Part shown: positions 1 through 11,120 of the stretch, in pieces
How the letters are laid out: every line of letters starts with the position of its first letter
Position numbering within the stretch: the first letter of the stretch is position 1
Source: Siphonodentalium dalli
Taxonomy: Eukaryota; Mollusca; Scaphopoda; Gadilida; Siphonodentaliidae
Reading direction: 5' to 3'
Assembly: GCA_032622095.1 (NCBI GenBank)
Contig: CP136065.1
Span: 211,774,151-211,838,150 of the forward strand
Length of the DNA stretch: 64,000 nucleotides
Notes under the pieces: model-generated
Seen by the model: only the letters and a program-made list of their open reading frames with translations
Database searches by the model: none
Told to the model about the DNA's origin: nothing
Translations under genes and position numbers: made by a program

Positions 1-138
1 ATACTATAGTTGACAGTGGTTAGCATTGTTTTTTGGAAAATTACTCGATTCTGATAAATGAAGCGGGCATTTCAACAAATGTTTTTGTTGTTGTTGGAAT
101 CTGATGATATGTGGACTAACGAATCGGATTGAGTACCT
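1..138 (-). mobile_element. Right end of a TTAA-flanked non-autonomous element (family B), cut by the window edge
   Basis: Ends in GATTGAGTACCT followed by TTAA at 139-142, the terminus shared by the full-length 469-bp copies at 44388, 45846 and 47169. The interior phrases GACAGTGGTTAGCATT and TTGTTGTTGTTGGAATCTG recur in the copies at 39976 and 43976. No coding capacity. Confidence 0.75.
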
Positions 139-142
139 TTAA

Positions 143-534
143 TTTAAATGCTGATCATATACGGGTCGGGATCTGCTGAATCAGGGAGATTGGTGATTCT
201 TATTTCAGTGTAGCCGTTCCATGCAGTGATCGGAGAGTCCCACGTAATTTCAAGGTTGTCTACATAAGGATACACTTGGGATAAGAAATGTGTCCACATT
301 ATAAGTACATATATGTTCTGTGCAAGTGTAGTTGGTGAAAATTCAAAGAGAATACCAGCTTATTAGACTTTTTGATGACGATACCATGTGGAGAAACCAC
401 AGGGGCCTGTAACTGGGTATTTGGGTATATCTAGTGAAAATTCCTGAATTTCACACTTCATCACCATCATTGTACAAAGAATCCGAACAGTTACTAAAAG
501 ACAAAAAAGAATTAATTTTGATACATTTGAGAGG
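143..534. other. Unassigned spacer
   Basis: AT-rich single-copy-looking sequence between two family B elements. I see no coding region, hairpin or tandem repeat in it. Confidence 0.5.
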
Positions 535-538
535 TTAA

Positions 539-930
539 AGGTACTCAATCCGATAAAACTCATCTCAATTACTATTTCAATGGCTTCAGGGGTCAAAAAT
601 ATTTGATTCGAGTCGAGGAAGTCACCCATCAAAGCTCAGATTTGTTAATTAGATATCGATTTTAGAAATCTATTATTTTTCATTATCGGGAATTCTTTCT
701 GGCCCAGTACGTAGTCAAAATTGCGTTATTATTACCACTTGATTTTAGAGTTATCCATCCTTGTCTGTTTGAATAGAGTTTTGGTGTACTCATCTCGAGC
801 AGGTTTCAAAATTGACGGCAATTATTAGTACTCATCTCGAGAAATTAACAAATTTCAAAAATCAATATCTAATAACTCTGAGCTTTGTTTGATGGGTTCC
901 TAGACTCGAATCAAATATTTTTTACATTTA
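539..930 (+). mobile_element. Family B TTAA element, right end missing
   Basis: TTAA at 535-538 precedes AGGTACTCAATCCG, the family B terminus. The copy follows the 469-bp elements through the TTTGATGGGTTCCT and GACTCGAATCAAATATTTTTTAC blocks and then loses similarity near 930, so the right inverted terminus is deleted. Confidence 0.75.
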
Positions 931-1385
931 AAAGCTTTGTATCTGTTTTGTGTCTTTAGGTATCAAGAACTGCAAAATAATTGATAATATCACAAATCAA
1001 GCAATTCAGCAAATAGCTTATCTGGGTTCGATGAGAGGAACCTTCATTTGTGGCACACTATTGAGTTAACGTTTAATTACTTGATATAACATATCACACT
1101 GAAGAAAAAAGCAGCCACACACATTTCAGCACAGTGAACACAAACGTGTTATGAGCAGTCTGGTTCACTTTGATAAGATGTAATCAACTGGAAATATGCC
1201 ATATTGTAAACATATATAACGATCAGAAAATTACTTATGGGTGGTTGTCATTCCAAATGAAAAAGCATTTACACTATCGCTCTGTATAACACAACCAACA
1301 TAACCCAGCATGCCACCTTCCTCAATTTCAGTTGCTATCATCATTGCAATCTCTGTGGTTCATAATCGCTCTGATATATTTACCA
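931..1385. other. Unassigned spacer
   Basis: AT-rich. No coding region, tandem repeat or hairpin recognised. Confidence 0.4.
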
Positions 1386-2401
1386 TATATATCGCTGACA
1401 TCCCAGAATGTCTCAGCGGGAAACCCATCCGAATTAAGACGCCTATCATTATTTCTTCATGTGCACCTTGTACCAAAGGTTGCAGCAGAATCTATTGAGA
1501 GTTAAACATGTACTCTATATAGAATTTTGGCATAGAGATATATATTTTAGAAATGCCGCCAAAATTCAGTTCTTACCTCATCAAATTGAGCGCTAGAAAT
1601 AATCGGCTCCCTATTGAAATTTCCAGTTGGAAAAACTCAGAAGTTACTTCTTCTTTCTTCAACATTGTGGTGAGGATATATATGCAGATATGCAGTGAAC
1701 TTTCATCTTTGCGGAGAACCTGTTTGATATATAATTCCAAAGTAATCCGAGTTATGATAAACTTAAACTCATTTTTTATGACAGAAATAAAATAAACATG
1801 TTGAAATTAGCAAAATTCGCATCGAATAATTAATAGTTTAATTGAATGTATATACATGCCCTCCTGTACACGAAAGAAATGGTTCCAGTGCATCTTTCCC
1901 AGCTATTTATGTATTTATATTGCCTTATTCTCATTTTGAATTTATATGGATCTTTATATGTATTGTTTTCTCATTTTATTAAGCTCTACTATTTCAAACT
2001 TTTGTTGACAATATGTTTGGATATATATCGGCATGTCACATCCAGTTCCACAGAGAAGTGGGTAATCGTTAATAAAGAACATTACACTTAAGACATGAAA
2101 TTGAACATTTCTCGCGAAATTTTCGAAATATATGGGAGACCAAATTCACATCTAATAGCCAATACAAATTCAATTCCTCTGAAAATAAATTCAATTTCTC
2201 TGAACTAGAATTAGTTGGGAATTCCTGTTAAGAAGAATTGATTTTTCGTCAAGAATTAATTTCTTGTTTAGAGAAATTCAATTCCTCTTAAGAAGAATTA
2301 AATTAATAGGTATTCTAATACAAACAAATGAAAATTCTATGAATCTGAGAGTGGATTACTTGTTAAGAGAATTCCTTTGTCATCTTCGCAATTTCTCTTA
2401 A

Positions 2402-2984
2402 AGGGGTACTGTACGCCAAATGTTGTTGTTGGTTTCTATAGTCTCCGAGTCGGAGAATAAGGTAACATTTTGTCCATTATTTGAAAGTCTGTTGAGCACG
2501 AAGTCATGTTACGGATGACAAATTTACCGGAATGCAAAAATACAAATTGTCGTTGTCGAGTAATTTTTGTAAAGTTTTCAACCAAATGAATCAAATAAAA
2601 GCTATATTATATGCATACTAGTCCCATATAACCATTTAAGTTATTGTATCGTCGCTAGTCAGTGAGTGGCTTGAGTGTTCTCCCCGTTTCATCATAATAT
2701 TTTAAGCAATCGTGTGTGCGATCGGTTTAAAAATCCAGTATCCCTCAATTACTATTTTTGATTACGGTAATTCGTAATTTAATTGACGCCATTTTATGGC
2801 CCCAGTCATAAATTCAATTTATATCAAATTATTAACTTTTAAATTATTAAATTTTAAGATAGCCTATTAACCTGAGTGTTTACAGAATACATCTTCGACT
2901 CAAATTACTTATGTTTCTATATATTATCGATATTAGATCGTTGTTGTCACCGGAAATTTAATGAAAATGGCGTACAGTACCCCT
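2402..2984 (+). mobile_element. Family A TTAA element (583 bp), piggyBac-like MITE
   Basis: Inverted termini AGGGGTACTGTACGCCA at both ends with TTAA on each side (2398-2401 and 2985-2988). Copy 2 of the surrounding duplicated segment has the unoccupied site, with a single TTAA at 13773-13776 in the same context (TCTC before, CATGAATGC after), which fixes the boundaries and the 4-bp target duplication. TTAA target use is typical of piggyBac-superfamily transposition. No ORF of note, so non-autonomous. Confidence 0.9.
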
Positions 2985-3306
2985 TTAACATGAATGCAAG
3001 AAGATGAATTCTCATCAATAAACTGCCTTCATCTTAATAAAAAATAGCACTTCTCTTAACAGGTTCGTTTTCTCTTAATAAAAACTATCCATTCATTTCG
3101 ACTCACATTCTCAACAACAAGAATTTTTCTCAACAAATCTTATGGCTACCGAATTCCTGTGAAGAAATTATATTCTTTTTAACTTTCTATATACTGTGAC
3201 CGCTGCTGCGAAAAACAAAGATGATGGAGATGTTTCTGTGGAAGCGGAACATTAGTGCCCTGCTAGTGAGAAAGGTAGCGATAGCGGAGGTCGAGTAGCC
3301 AAATAA

Positions 3307-3470
3307 TGTTTCTTCTGTGGCAACAATTATCACTATCAACTGTATTGCCCCGCAAGAGATGCTGCGTGGCATTACTGTCAAAAGACTGGACATTTCTTTT
3401 CTGTTGGCCCCTGTTCTCTAAATTCCTGGTCAACTGGAACATCTGCTTCTCGTGTGACGTTCTTAACTTA
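3307..3470 (+). pseudogene. Decayed retrotransposon Gag zinc-knuckle fragment, copy 1
   Basis: Frame starting with TGT at 3307 reads CFFCGNNYHYQLYCPARD followed by AAWHYCQKTGHFF, the paired-knuckle arrangement of Gag proteins in LTR retrotransposons (C-x2-C...H...C-P-A-R-D...C-x-K-x-G-H-F). A TAA stop directly precedes it in frame, and a Trp stands where the first Cys of the second knuckle is expected. No protease or RT is recognisable around it. The same fragment with the same two lesions is in copy 2 at 14094. Confidence 0.65.
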
Positions 3471-4023
3471 TTTATTGTGACCCACATGATACAGCTTTAT
3501 ACAATATATGCAACATGCAACAGTGTGGATGTCCAGGGGATCGGGGCTCAGATTATGAAATTCACGGAAACCCCTCCCCTTGAGAAACAACTGCTATCGT
3601 GTGTACATAAGATGTACACGACATTATACGAAATATATAGGATTCGTTGGAGGATATATATACTGTCCCGGGTGTCGGGTTATTTCGAGTGGCACACGTA
3701 CCACACCCTAAACAAAGGTACACTGTCGGACTGTGGAAACGTATATGTGAAAGTGATATGGTGTAGTATTATATATATAACTGTCTCTGGTGGAGAAGAA
3801 CGACTGGAAAAATCTCCAAATAACACATTTAGGTGATCGCTTATGCCAAAAAATAAATCATTGGTTGACACAAACGCGTCGTTTCCACTCGCGTTCTGGT
3901 GTCAATGTGCATATGGTTCACTTGGAATTTGATTTTCCTAAGCTGAGAGAGTCTGCTGTCTACTTTCAGTGATATGTGTATCTAATTTAAGATTCGATAG
4001 TATCTTCCCATGTGAGTAGTAAT

Positions 4024-4362
4024 GGGGGACACTATGGCCCAGTACCCCCCAGACATGGTCACTATGGCCCAGTACCCCCCCAGACATGGTCACTATGGAC
4101 CAGTACCCCACAGACAGGGACACTATGGTCCAGTACCCCCCAGACATGGTCACTATGGCCCAGTACCCCCCAGAAATGGGCACTATGGCCCACTGGGCCA
4201 TAGTGCCCATGTCTGGGGGGATACTGGGCCATAGTGTCCATGTCTGGGGGGTACTGGGCCATAGTGCCCATGTCTGGGGGATACTGGGCCATAGTGCCCA
4301 TGTCTGGGGGGGGGTACTGGGCCATAGTGACCATGTCTGGGGGGTACTGGGCCATAGTTTCC
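4024..4362. repeat. Head-to-head 30-bp minisatellite forming a long palindrome
   Basis: About five 30-bp units containing CTATGGCCCAGTACCCCCC run up to a perfect dyad centred on position 4193 (GGGCACTATGGCCCA on the left), after which the units continue in reverse complement until about 4362. Arms are roughly 169 bp each. The long reading frames over it are repeat artefacts. Confidence 0.9.
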
Positions 4363-6146
4363 CCCCCCTGAGGATAGATGTTCCTGCCATTGATGTGACA
4401 TTTCTGATCGAAAAAATGAAAATGGACTTAGAATTATTTTGTTCAAAAGGAAAATCTCACTTTGGAAAATATCAATTAGCTATCAAGAGTTTCTTTTCGA
4501 TGAATTCATCTTAGTTCATAAACGATGACCAAGTAAAGTTATCAAATGCAATGATCAAGAAAAATGTTCAGTATGTTTCTTGTGTTCAGTTTTATGTATA
4601 AAATATGTACATTTCCAAAACAAAAACTAGAAAAACATTCCATATTTTCCTAACGAGGTAACAAATATATCAAATCATGTGTACCAAATAATAGATAATG
4701 ATCTAACGAAATTAAAAAACATTTGTTTGATCGCTATACAATAATGATCAAGAAAAATATGCATGTTGATCCGTCTCTGAAAAAACACAACTTGAAGAGT
4801 TTGGAGTTTGGGTTTGGGAAGATCCCCCCGGGAAGATTTGAAAGGGCTGTAAGCCCTCTCCTACAACCCACGGTTGAGTGATATAGTGCCGCTGAAGAGC
4901 GTTTGTTGAGTTTGGTTGTGAGTGTTTCCTAGTCATTTGATGCTTGCTTGTGGAGTATGGGTTTCATGCCACCCTGGCAGGAAGCAAAGCCCCCCCCCCC
5001 CCATCCATTCCAAAAGCGGACCAGCGAGAAGACTTACCTTGATTGTAATACGAGTTCTGTTGGTTTAACTTAGTTGATATCTTTTTATTTAGTGGTTTAT
5101 TGTAAACTAGTGTCCAAGTTGGTGCATGCTTGAACTCCGTTGCCTTAGTCTGTTATATTCAGGGCTTATACTACGGGCTCAACTCTAGGAAGGGTGTGCA
5201 ATGCCGGCCGGTTGACTTAAGGTCGGTCGGGGCTCCCCAACTCTCGGTGGTGCAATGCCCGCCTTACACTCCTGTGTGAGTCTCAGAGCCCGTTGACCTG
5301 GTTGTGTTGTTGCACAGATGAGGACGCAGCTGAGGCCAGACTGTTGGTGATATGTCTCTGAGGATTGGGTATCGACTGTTGTTGCTAGTATTGTGTCTTC
5401 GTGTATGTACGGGCGTGGTTGAGAACATGTGTTTAAGTTTGTATATGTGGTAGTAAGTCAGTTGAGGGAGATTATATTGATAGCTTATACTGCGACCACA
5501 CAGGCAAACAACTAACAACGCGTAAAGGCAGGCTCGGAATAATCTTGTGCCAGCCTGTACACATTGTATTTGGTGTGCGGGGTAATACTATAAGTTTTAT
5601 GTTAAATAGTTAGCAGGTTAGTCATTTTGAAAGAGATAATTACTCAATGGCTTATAATACGGCCACCAAAAGGGTATCTATGACGCCCGAGGACATTCAT
5701 CAGCGCCCAAGGAGCCATCTAGGGCCGGAGCCCGCTACCCTACGTTTTAATATTATGTTAGTCTTGTTAGACGGTCGATATTGCGGATGTTGCATACATG
5801 GGTTAGTACATACCCAATAGGTTGTTTAAGCTGAGTATTACCAGTGGGTTTTATTTAGGGCTTGCTTTACTGCAGAGAGGGCGTGGCCAATTCACTGTGA
5901 TATCCTGTCGATGAGCAGTACGTCTCATCGAGCCCTGTTGAAACATAATTCATAATTACATGTCTTCCTGGTGGGGCTGACTCGATAATGTGATGTCTAC
6001 TTGTATACTTACTTTCCTTTTGATTGAACTGTGTTAGTAACTTGATCGACCTAGCGTTTTATGAATTTTATGAGATAGGTCTATTTTTATGTTGATTGGG
6101 AAGTGTTCGTTGGATTGGGGGAGTGATGGCATGACCATTGAGGGGT
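4363..6146. other. No confident gene; probably partly the 3' region of the minus-strand LINE
   Basis: 4363-4975 is AT-rich with nothing recognisable. A C-run sits at 4990-5002. 5000-6146 is more GC-balanced and lies directly downstream of the LINE ORF on the minus strand, so it may be its 3' untranslated region; I found no tail signature to prove that. Confidence 0.35.
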
Positions 6147-6903
6147 TTATTCCGGTGAACCAGAACCAACTTCGCCTCGCCGGCCAGCTGCTTTTGTTTT
6201 GTCTTTGGTGAGTAAAATTTTCCTAAGTTCTAGTTCGTCGACTAAAGTACTGCCTTGTAGTCTTATAAGACTGTTTGCGGCTAGTACTTGTAATCTGACG
6301 CGGATAGTAGGTATATCGGCTGTATCATGTAACATTCTGATGGGGGTACGTATGTTTTCCCGAAGGGCCATTCTTAATGTTTTATTCTGTATAATTTGGA
6401 GTTTGTTGAGTGTGGATTTAGGAAGATCGTATAAATTGCTTATAAAGTTTAATCAGGGTTTCTGGATTGAGTCCCCATGAGGTGCCCCTGAGCATCCTTA
6501 ATAGCCCAATTCTTTGGGAGGCCCTGGTCGAGATGTTTTTAATATGGGGGTGAAAAGATAATCTGCTGTCGAGGGTTATGCCTAATAGAGTTGCTTCCTG
6601 GGTTTGTTCGAAAGTTTCCCCAAAGATGGATAAATTTAGTTTGCCTTTAGTATGTTTTCTACTAAATACAATTAACTGAGTTTTTTTGGCGTTGAGTTTG
6701 GTGCGCCATTTAGAACACCATATTTCCAGGTCATTAAGTTGTTTTTGTAATCTTAATTCCAACGTTTTGGGGTTCCCCCCGGTGGTCCAAAGGCCCAGAT
6801 CGTCGGCAAATTGTGATATTTGTATGTTATGAAGTGGATTGTGGGGGATGTCATTGACGTATATTAGGAAAAGTAGCGGGCTTAGGACCGACCCTTTTAT
6901 CAT
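6147..6903 (-). pseudogene. Truncated non-LTR retrotransposon reverse transcriptase
   Basis: Minus-strand frame 6903-6418 shows KGSVLSPLLFLIYVNDIP (RT motif 4), then SQFADDLGLW with the catalytic FADD, then LNAKKTQLIVFSRKHTKGK and LLGITLDSRLSFHPHI of the RT palm and thumb, ending at a stop. Frame 6371-6147 continues with RENIRTPIRMLHDTADIP and ends in TAA at 6147, so a frame change with a small loss separates the two pieces. Everything N-terminal to motif 4 is absent, cut where a hairpin element abuts at 6904. The motifs suit Jockey or I-type LINEs, a group different from the CR1-like LINE at 17645; the clade is inference. Confidence 0.85.
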
Positions 6904-7042
6904 TTTTTCTTACATTCTTCAACAATTTTATAATTTTTAATGTGTTAAGCCAATGCATTCTCTTATATATGCGAGGCGACCTATGGTCGACTCGCATATA
7001 TAAGAGAATGCATTGGCACAGGGCCGTCTGTTGGGTAAAGGG
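6904..7042 (-). mobile_element. Partial family D (piggyBac-like) element
   Basis: Reverse-complement match to the left end of the 392-bp elements at 55427 and 57257: the AT-rich spacer, one 70-bp palindrome containing GCCAATGCATTCTCTTATAT (from 6948), then GGCACAGGGCC and TTGGGTAAAGGG with TTAA at 7043-7046. The other half is missing at the junction with the LINE fragment. Confidence 0.8.
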
Positions 7043-7089
7043 TTAAAAATATAGATTTCAAACCCAAATAATTTACCAACGCATATTGG

Positions 7090-8028
7090 TTGTTACTTCA
7101 CACTTATTTGACCAGTTGGTCGCCCATACCTGTCCTGATCACAAGACATCTTCGTATCTATACATAAGTAGGGTGGATTATGTAGTTTCGTTCGAATCAA
7201 ACATCCCCAACTCAAACTTAGTTACTTCTCCTTTTAAAAACATTATTTCTATCCTTTCCCGTCTGATCGATACCCCTCCCTCACTTATTGGGGAAGGGGC
7301 ATGTCACCAAAGAGGAGAAGACTTCATATAAGCCCTCGGGCTTGTTGTCTGATCCTCATTTCCATACATTATCTCTTATATGTTGTATATTTATGTCATT
7401 TGTGTATTATGTGTATTATGTTTGGATTTGGAAATAAAAATATGTTTACACTAATTATGTGCATGTTTGTTTGAAAGATGCTAGAAATTTAGACTACCAT
7501 GCATGGCTGTGTCTGTATAATTAGCATACAGTGTGTGTTGTGTGTCTATTTCATTACTATATAAAGTGCCAGGTATACTCCAGTTCTCAGACAGAACTGT
7601 ACTGAATCAATAATTTTCTCCGTGATCGGTAATGGAATGCAGCTGCATCGAACAATGTGGTCCACTTAATAACTGATGTTTGCGCAATACTATTTCTATG
7701 TTTACCACTATGATACCCGATATTAAATCAATGCTCGCGTTGGGCCTCGGTATTATGATTAAATCCCGCCGATGACACAAAATTAAACATATGCCACTGA
7801 TACACTGCCACCCGGTGACCCGGGTCTATAGGGAATCTTTCGAAAACAAATACTAACATATACCGCTGAATAACAAAGGGGTAATTTATTTATTGAAATT
7901 CGCTGACCTATTTTAATAGATTTGTTCGATGTATGACCTTGGTCGAATCTCTTTAGGTTCACATTAACATTAATATGCATGCCTGTGTATAGTAATGTGA
8001 CATGCCTGTCTGTGTATATATAGTACTA
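7090..8028 (+). repeat. Duplicated segment beta, copy 1
   Basis: Collinear with 26776-27760. Shared landmarks are TCACAAGACATCTTCGTAT (7139), GTTCGAATCAA (7190), AAATTTAGACTACCATGCA (7486), TCAGACAGAACTGTA (7588), ACACTGCCACCCGGTGACCC (7802) and ATACCGCTGAATAACAAAGG (7860). Copy 1 carries a LINE tail at 7206-7452 that copy 2 lacks; copy 2 carries a palindromic TTAA element that copy 1 lacks. Confidence 0.8.
7206..7452 (+). mobile_element. 5'-truncated CR1/L2-like LINE tail
   Basis: Shares GGCTTGTTGTCTGATCC and GGAAATAAAAATATGTTTA with the 3' end of the full LINE (26652-26754) and with a third tail at 48040-48152. It interrupts the duplicated segment between GTTCGAATCAAACAT and TGTTTGAAAGATG, which are adjacent in copy 2, so it is an independent insertion of a 3' end only. 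Confidence 0.75.
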
Positions 8029-8650
8029 GCAGGTGACCCGACTTCGTCCGGGATTTGACCTTGAATTGACCATTCCGAAGGTCAATGTCAGGTCGGGGTA
8101 ACGATTTGACCCGTCCAAAACACTCCCCCGACAATTTAACCCGTCCATGACACTTCCCGTGGGTAGCAAGTTTGAGCTCAATGGGTTCGAGTCTATAAAG
8201 GACACACACATATATATAATTTGTGGGTACCCGTTTCAAGGTGAAGATCACCTCGGGCGAAAAAACTGACCCGATGAAAATCTGCCCCGTTCCTAGGAAG
8301 CCCTAAGTACGTAAGAATCACACAACACGCTCATGTCTGGATACAGTCACGATCACGTGTGGACCCAGACGTAAGAATCACATTACACACATACGCTCTT
8401 TATCAACGACACTGCGGATACGAACGCTCTTTAACTATCAACGCGATTAACTCCACCGTGCCAATGGCGGTAGTTTTTGTGACTGGCAGTGGAGAATGGG
8501 TGCTCTGAGCTTCCCCAAAACGGCGGTAAACACTGCCCGTGAGTTTTTAACCTTAGATAGGAAGTTTGGGCTAAATCCGCCCCGCAGTTTTCCCGGCCAT
8601 AGCTAACAAACAAACAACAAACAAACAGACAGAAGTTCCAAAATATATAT
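8029..8650 (+). repeat. Interspersed repeat R1, first copy
   Basis: Begins ACTAGCAGGTGACCCGACTT, holds GACCTTGAATTGACC and GACCCGTCCAAAACACTCC, and ends TTTTCCCGGCCATAGCTAAC followed by AAACAGACA-type sequence and ATATATATTAGA. The same block recurs at 9087 and three times at 51205. No coding content; superfamily not identified. Confidence 0.75.
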
Positions 8651-9086
8651 TAGACTAGCCGATGAGCCCGACGTTGTCCGGGCTATTCAAAAACCGAATT
8701 TAAAGTCGATAGCTCTACCCAGCCCGACGTTGTCCGGGCTATTCAAAAACCAAATTTAAAGTCGATAGCTCTACCCGTTTCCGAGATCTGGTCTGCGCAT
8801 GCGTGAAGCTGGCGTCGCACGGGCTCGTCGACCCGATAAAATTCGTATCCGGGGCAAGATACATTCACATAGCAAATTTCAAGTCGATAGCTCCACCCGT
8901 TTCCGAGATCTCGTCTGCGCATGCGCTGCACGGGCGTCGCACGGACTCGCCAATACGACAACGACGACCGCCTGGTCAAACTACACACACGTACCAAGTT
9001 TCGTCCCGATCGGTCGAGAATCGTAGATTTGTATAAATGACAGACAGACAAACAAACAAACAGAGGTCTTCAAAATATATATGAGA
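8651..9086 (+). repeat. Interspersed repeat R2, first copy
   Basis: Opens with AGCCGATGAGCCCGACGTTG, then contains two truncated monomers of the 122-bp unit (AAGTCGATAGCTC, CCCGTTTCCGAGATCT, GCGCATGCG) and ends CGTACCAAGTTTCGTCCCGA followed by an AAACAAACAAACAGA-rich tail. Confidence 0.75.
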
Positions 9087-9834
9087 CTAGCAGGTGACCC
9101 GACTTCGTCCGGGCTTTGACCTTGAATTGACCATTTTGAAGGTCAAGGTCAGGTCGGAGTCACGATTTGACCCGTCCAAAACACTCCCCGGACAAAATTA
9201 CCCGTATGTATCAAATTTCGTCGAAATCCGTCCAGCAGTTTTCCCGGCCATAGCTAACAGACAAACAAACTGACAGAAGTCCCAAAATATATATTAGATA
9301 ATTTGTGGGTACCCGTTTCAAGGCGAAGGTCACCTCGGGCGGAAAAACTAACCCGATGAAATCTCCCCCATTCCCAGGAACCCCTAAGCACAGGAGCTTG
9401 GAATTTGGTCAAAACCCCTCTTTTGGCGGAACCACCACCCGTGTGGTGGTTCCGCCAATAATAGAGGGGTTTTTGACCAATTTCCAAGCTCCTGTGCCCT
9501 AATTACGAACAGACATAACAATCACACAACACGCTCATGTCTGTACACAGACACAACACGCTCATGTCTGGACACATACACGCTCTTTATCAACGACACT
9601 GCGGATACGAACGCTCTTTAACTATCACGCGATTAACCCATGAATTTCCATTGCGGTGGCGGGGGATTGGAAAATGAGTGCTCTGACGTTCTCAGAAGCG
9701 GTGCGATGACACTCCATCTGTAATTTTACCCTTAGATAGGAAGTTTGGGCTAAATCCGCCCGGCAGTTTTCCCGGCCATAGCTAACAAACAAACAACAAA
9801 CAAACAGACAGAAGTTCCAAAATATATATTAGAC
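9087..9834 (+). repeat. Interspersed repeat R1, second copy
   Basis: Repeats the R1 start (ACTAGCAGGTGACCCGACTT) and its CCCGGCCATAGCTAACAGAC end. A strong hairpin is inserted at 9389-9496. Ends with the same AAACAAACAGACAGAAG tail as the first copy. Confidence 0.75.
9389..9496. repeat. Near-perfect hairpin inside R1
   Basis: CACAGGAGCTTGGAA at 9389 pairs with its complement ending at 9496, followed inwards by TTGGTCAAAA / TTTTTGACCAA, CCCCTCT / AGAGGGG and GGCGGAACCACCAC / GTGGTGGTTCCGCC around a four-base loop. Looks like a small foldback insertion. Confidence 0.85.
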
Positions 9835-11120
9835 TAGCCGATGAGCCCGACGTTGTCCGGGCTATTCAAAAACCAAATTTCAAGTCGATAGCTCTACCCA
9901 GCCCGACGTTGTCCGGGCTATTCAAAAACCAAATTTCAAGTCGATAGCTCTACCCGTTTCCGAGATCTGGTCTGCGCATGCGCGAAGCTGGCGTCGCACG
10001 GGCTCGGCGACCCGATAAAATTCGTATCCGGGGCAAGATACATTCACATACCAAATTTCAAGTCGATAGCTCCACCCGTTTCCGAGATCTCGTCTGCGCA
10101 TGCGCGAAGCTGGCGTCGCACGGGCTCGGCGACCCGATAAAATTCGTATCCGGGGCAAGATACATTCACATAGCAAATTTCAAGTCGATAGCTCCACCCG
10201 TTTCCTAGATCTGGTCTGCGTATGTGCGAAGCTGGCGTCGCACGGGCTCGGCGACCCGATAAACTTCGTATCCGGGGCAAGATACATTCACATAGCAAAT
10301 TTCAAGTCGATAGCTCCACCCGTTTCCGAGATCTCGTCTGCGCATGTGCGAAGCGGACGCCGCACGGGCTCGCCAATACGACAACGTCCACCGCCTGGTC
10401 AAACTACACACACGTACCAAGTTTCGTCCCGATCGGTGGAGAATCGTAGATTTGTATCAATGACAGACAAACAAACATACAGACAAACAAACAGACAAAC
10501 AGAGGTCATCAAAATATATATGAGACTAGCCGATAAGCCCGACGTTATCCGGGCTATTCAAAAACCAAATTTCAAGTCGATAGCTCCACCCGTTTCCGAG
10601 ATCTGGTCTGCGTATGCGCGAAGCTGGCGTCGCACGGGCTCGGCGACCCGATAAACTTCGTATCCGGGGCAAGATACATTCACATAGCAAATTTCAAGTC
10701 GATAGCTCCACCCGTTTCCGAGATCTCGTCTGCGCATGTCGTATCCGGGGCAAGATACATTTACATACCAAATTTCAAGTCGATAGCTCCACCCGTTTCC
10801 GAGATCTGGTCTGCGCATGCGCGAAGCTGGCGTCGCACGGGCTCGGCGACTCAATAAAATTCGTATCCGGGGCAAGATACATTCACATAGCAAATTTCAA
10901 GTCGATAGCTCCACCCGTTTCTGAGATCTCGTCTGCGCATGCGCGAAGCGGGCGCCGCACGGGCTCGCCAATACGACAACGTCCACCGCCTGGTCAAACT
11001 ACACACACGTACCAAGTTTCGTCCCGATCGGTGGAGAATCGTAGATTTGTATAAATGACAGAGAAACAAACAAACATACAGACAGACAGAAAAACAGAGG
11101 TCTTCAAAATATATATGAGA
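9835..11120 (+). repeat. R2 repeats with a 122-bp tandem array
   Basis: Two R2 blocks (9835-10523 and 10524-11120). Inside, units starting CGTATCCGGGGCAAGATACA recur at about 122-bp spacing (for example the GCGCGAAGCTGGCGTCGCAC block near 9979 and 10101), each with a CAAATTTCAAGTCGATAGCT core. Each block ends with CCAAGTTTCGTCCCGATCGG and an ACAAACA tail. GC content is far above the surrounding sequence. Confidence 0.85.

Larger units (their letters stand above)
1386..3970 (+). repeat. Duplicated segment, copy 1
   Basis: Collinear with 12177-15740. Shared landmarks are GACATCCCAGAATGT (1397), ATGCCGCCAAAATTCAGTTC (1553), TATGGGAGACCAAATTCAC (2131), TACTGTGACCGCTGCTGCG (3191), the zinc-knuckle block (3307) and AAAAATAAATCATTG (3849). 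The part from 2131 to 3180 is dominated by TCTCTTAA, AAGAATT and GAATTC motifs. The copies differ by point changes and by where the family A element sits. Whether this is one old composite repeat or a true segmental duplication cannot be told from the window. Confidence 0.8.

Noticed and set aside
3306-3836. 176-codon forward frame
   Set aside because: It runs in a different frame from the recognisable Gag knuckle, and copy 2 does not keep it open.
4012-4514. Four overlapping 60-150-codon frames on both strands
   Set aside because: All follow the 30-bp palindromic minisatellite and translate to the same short peptide repeat.
10044-11054. Reading frames of 76-184 codons on both strands
   Set aside because: Produced by the GC-rich 122-bp repeats; related peptides appear in several frames and on both strands.
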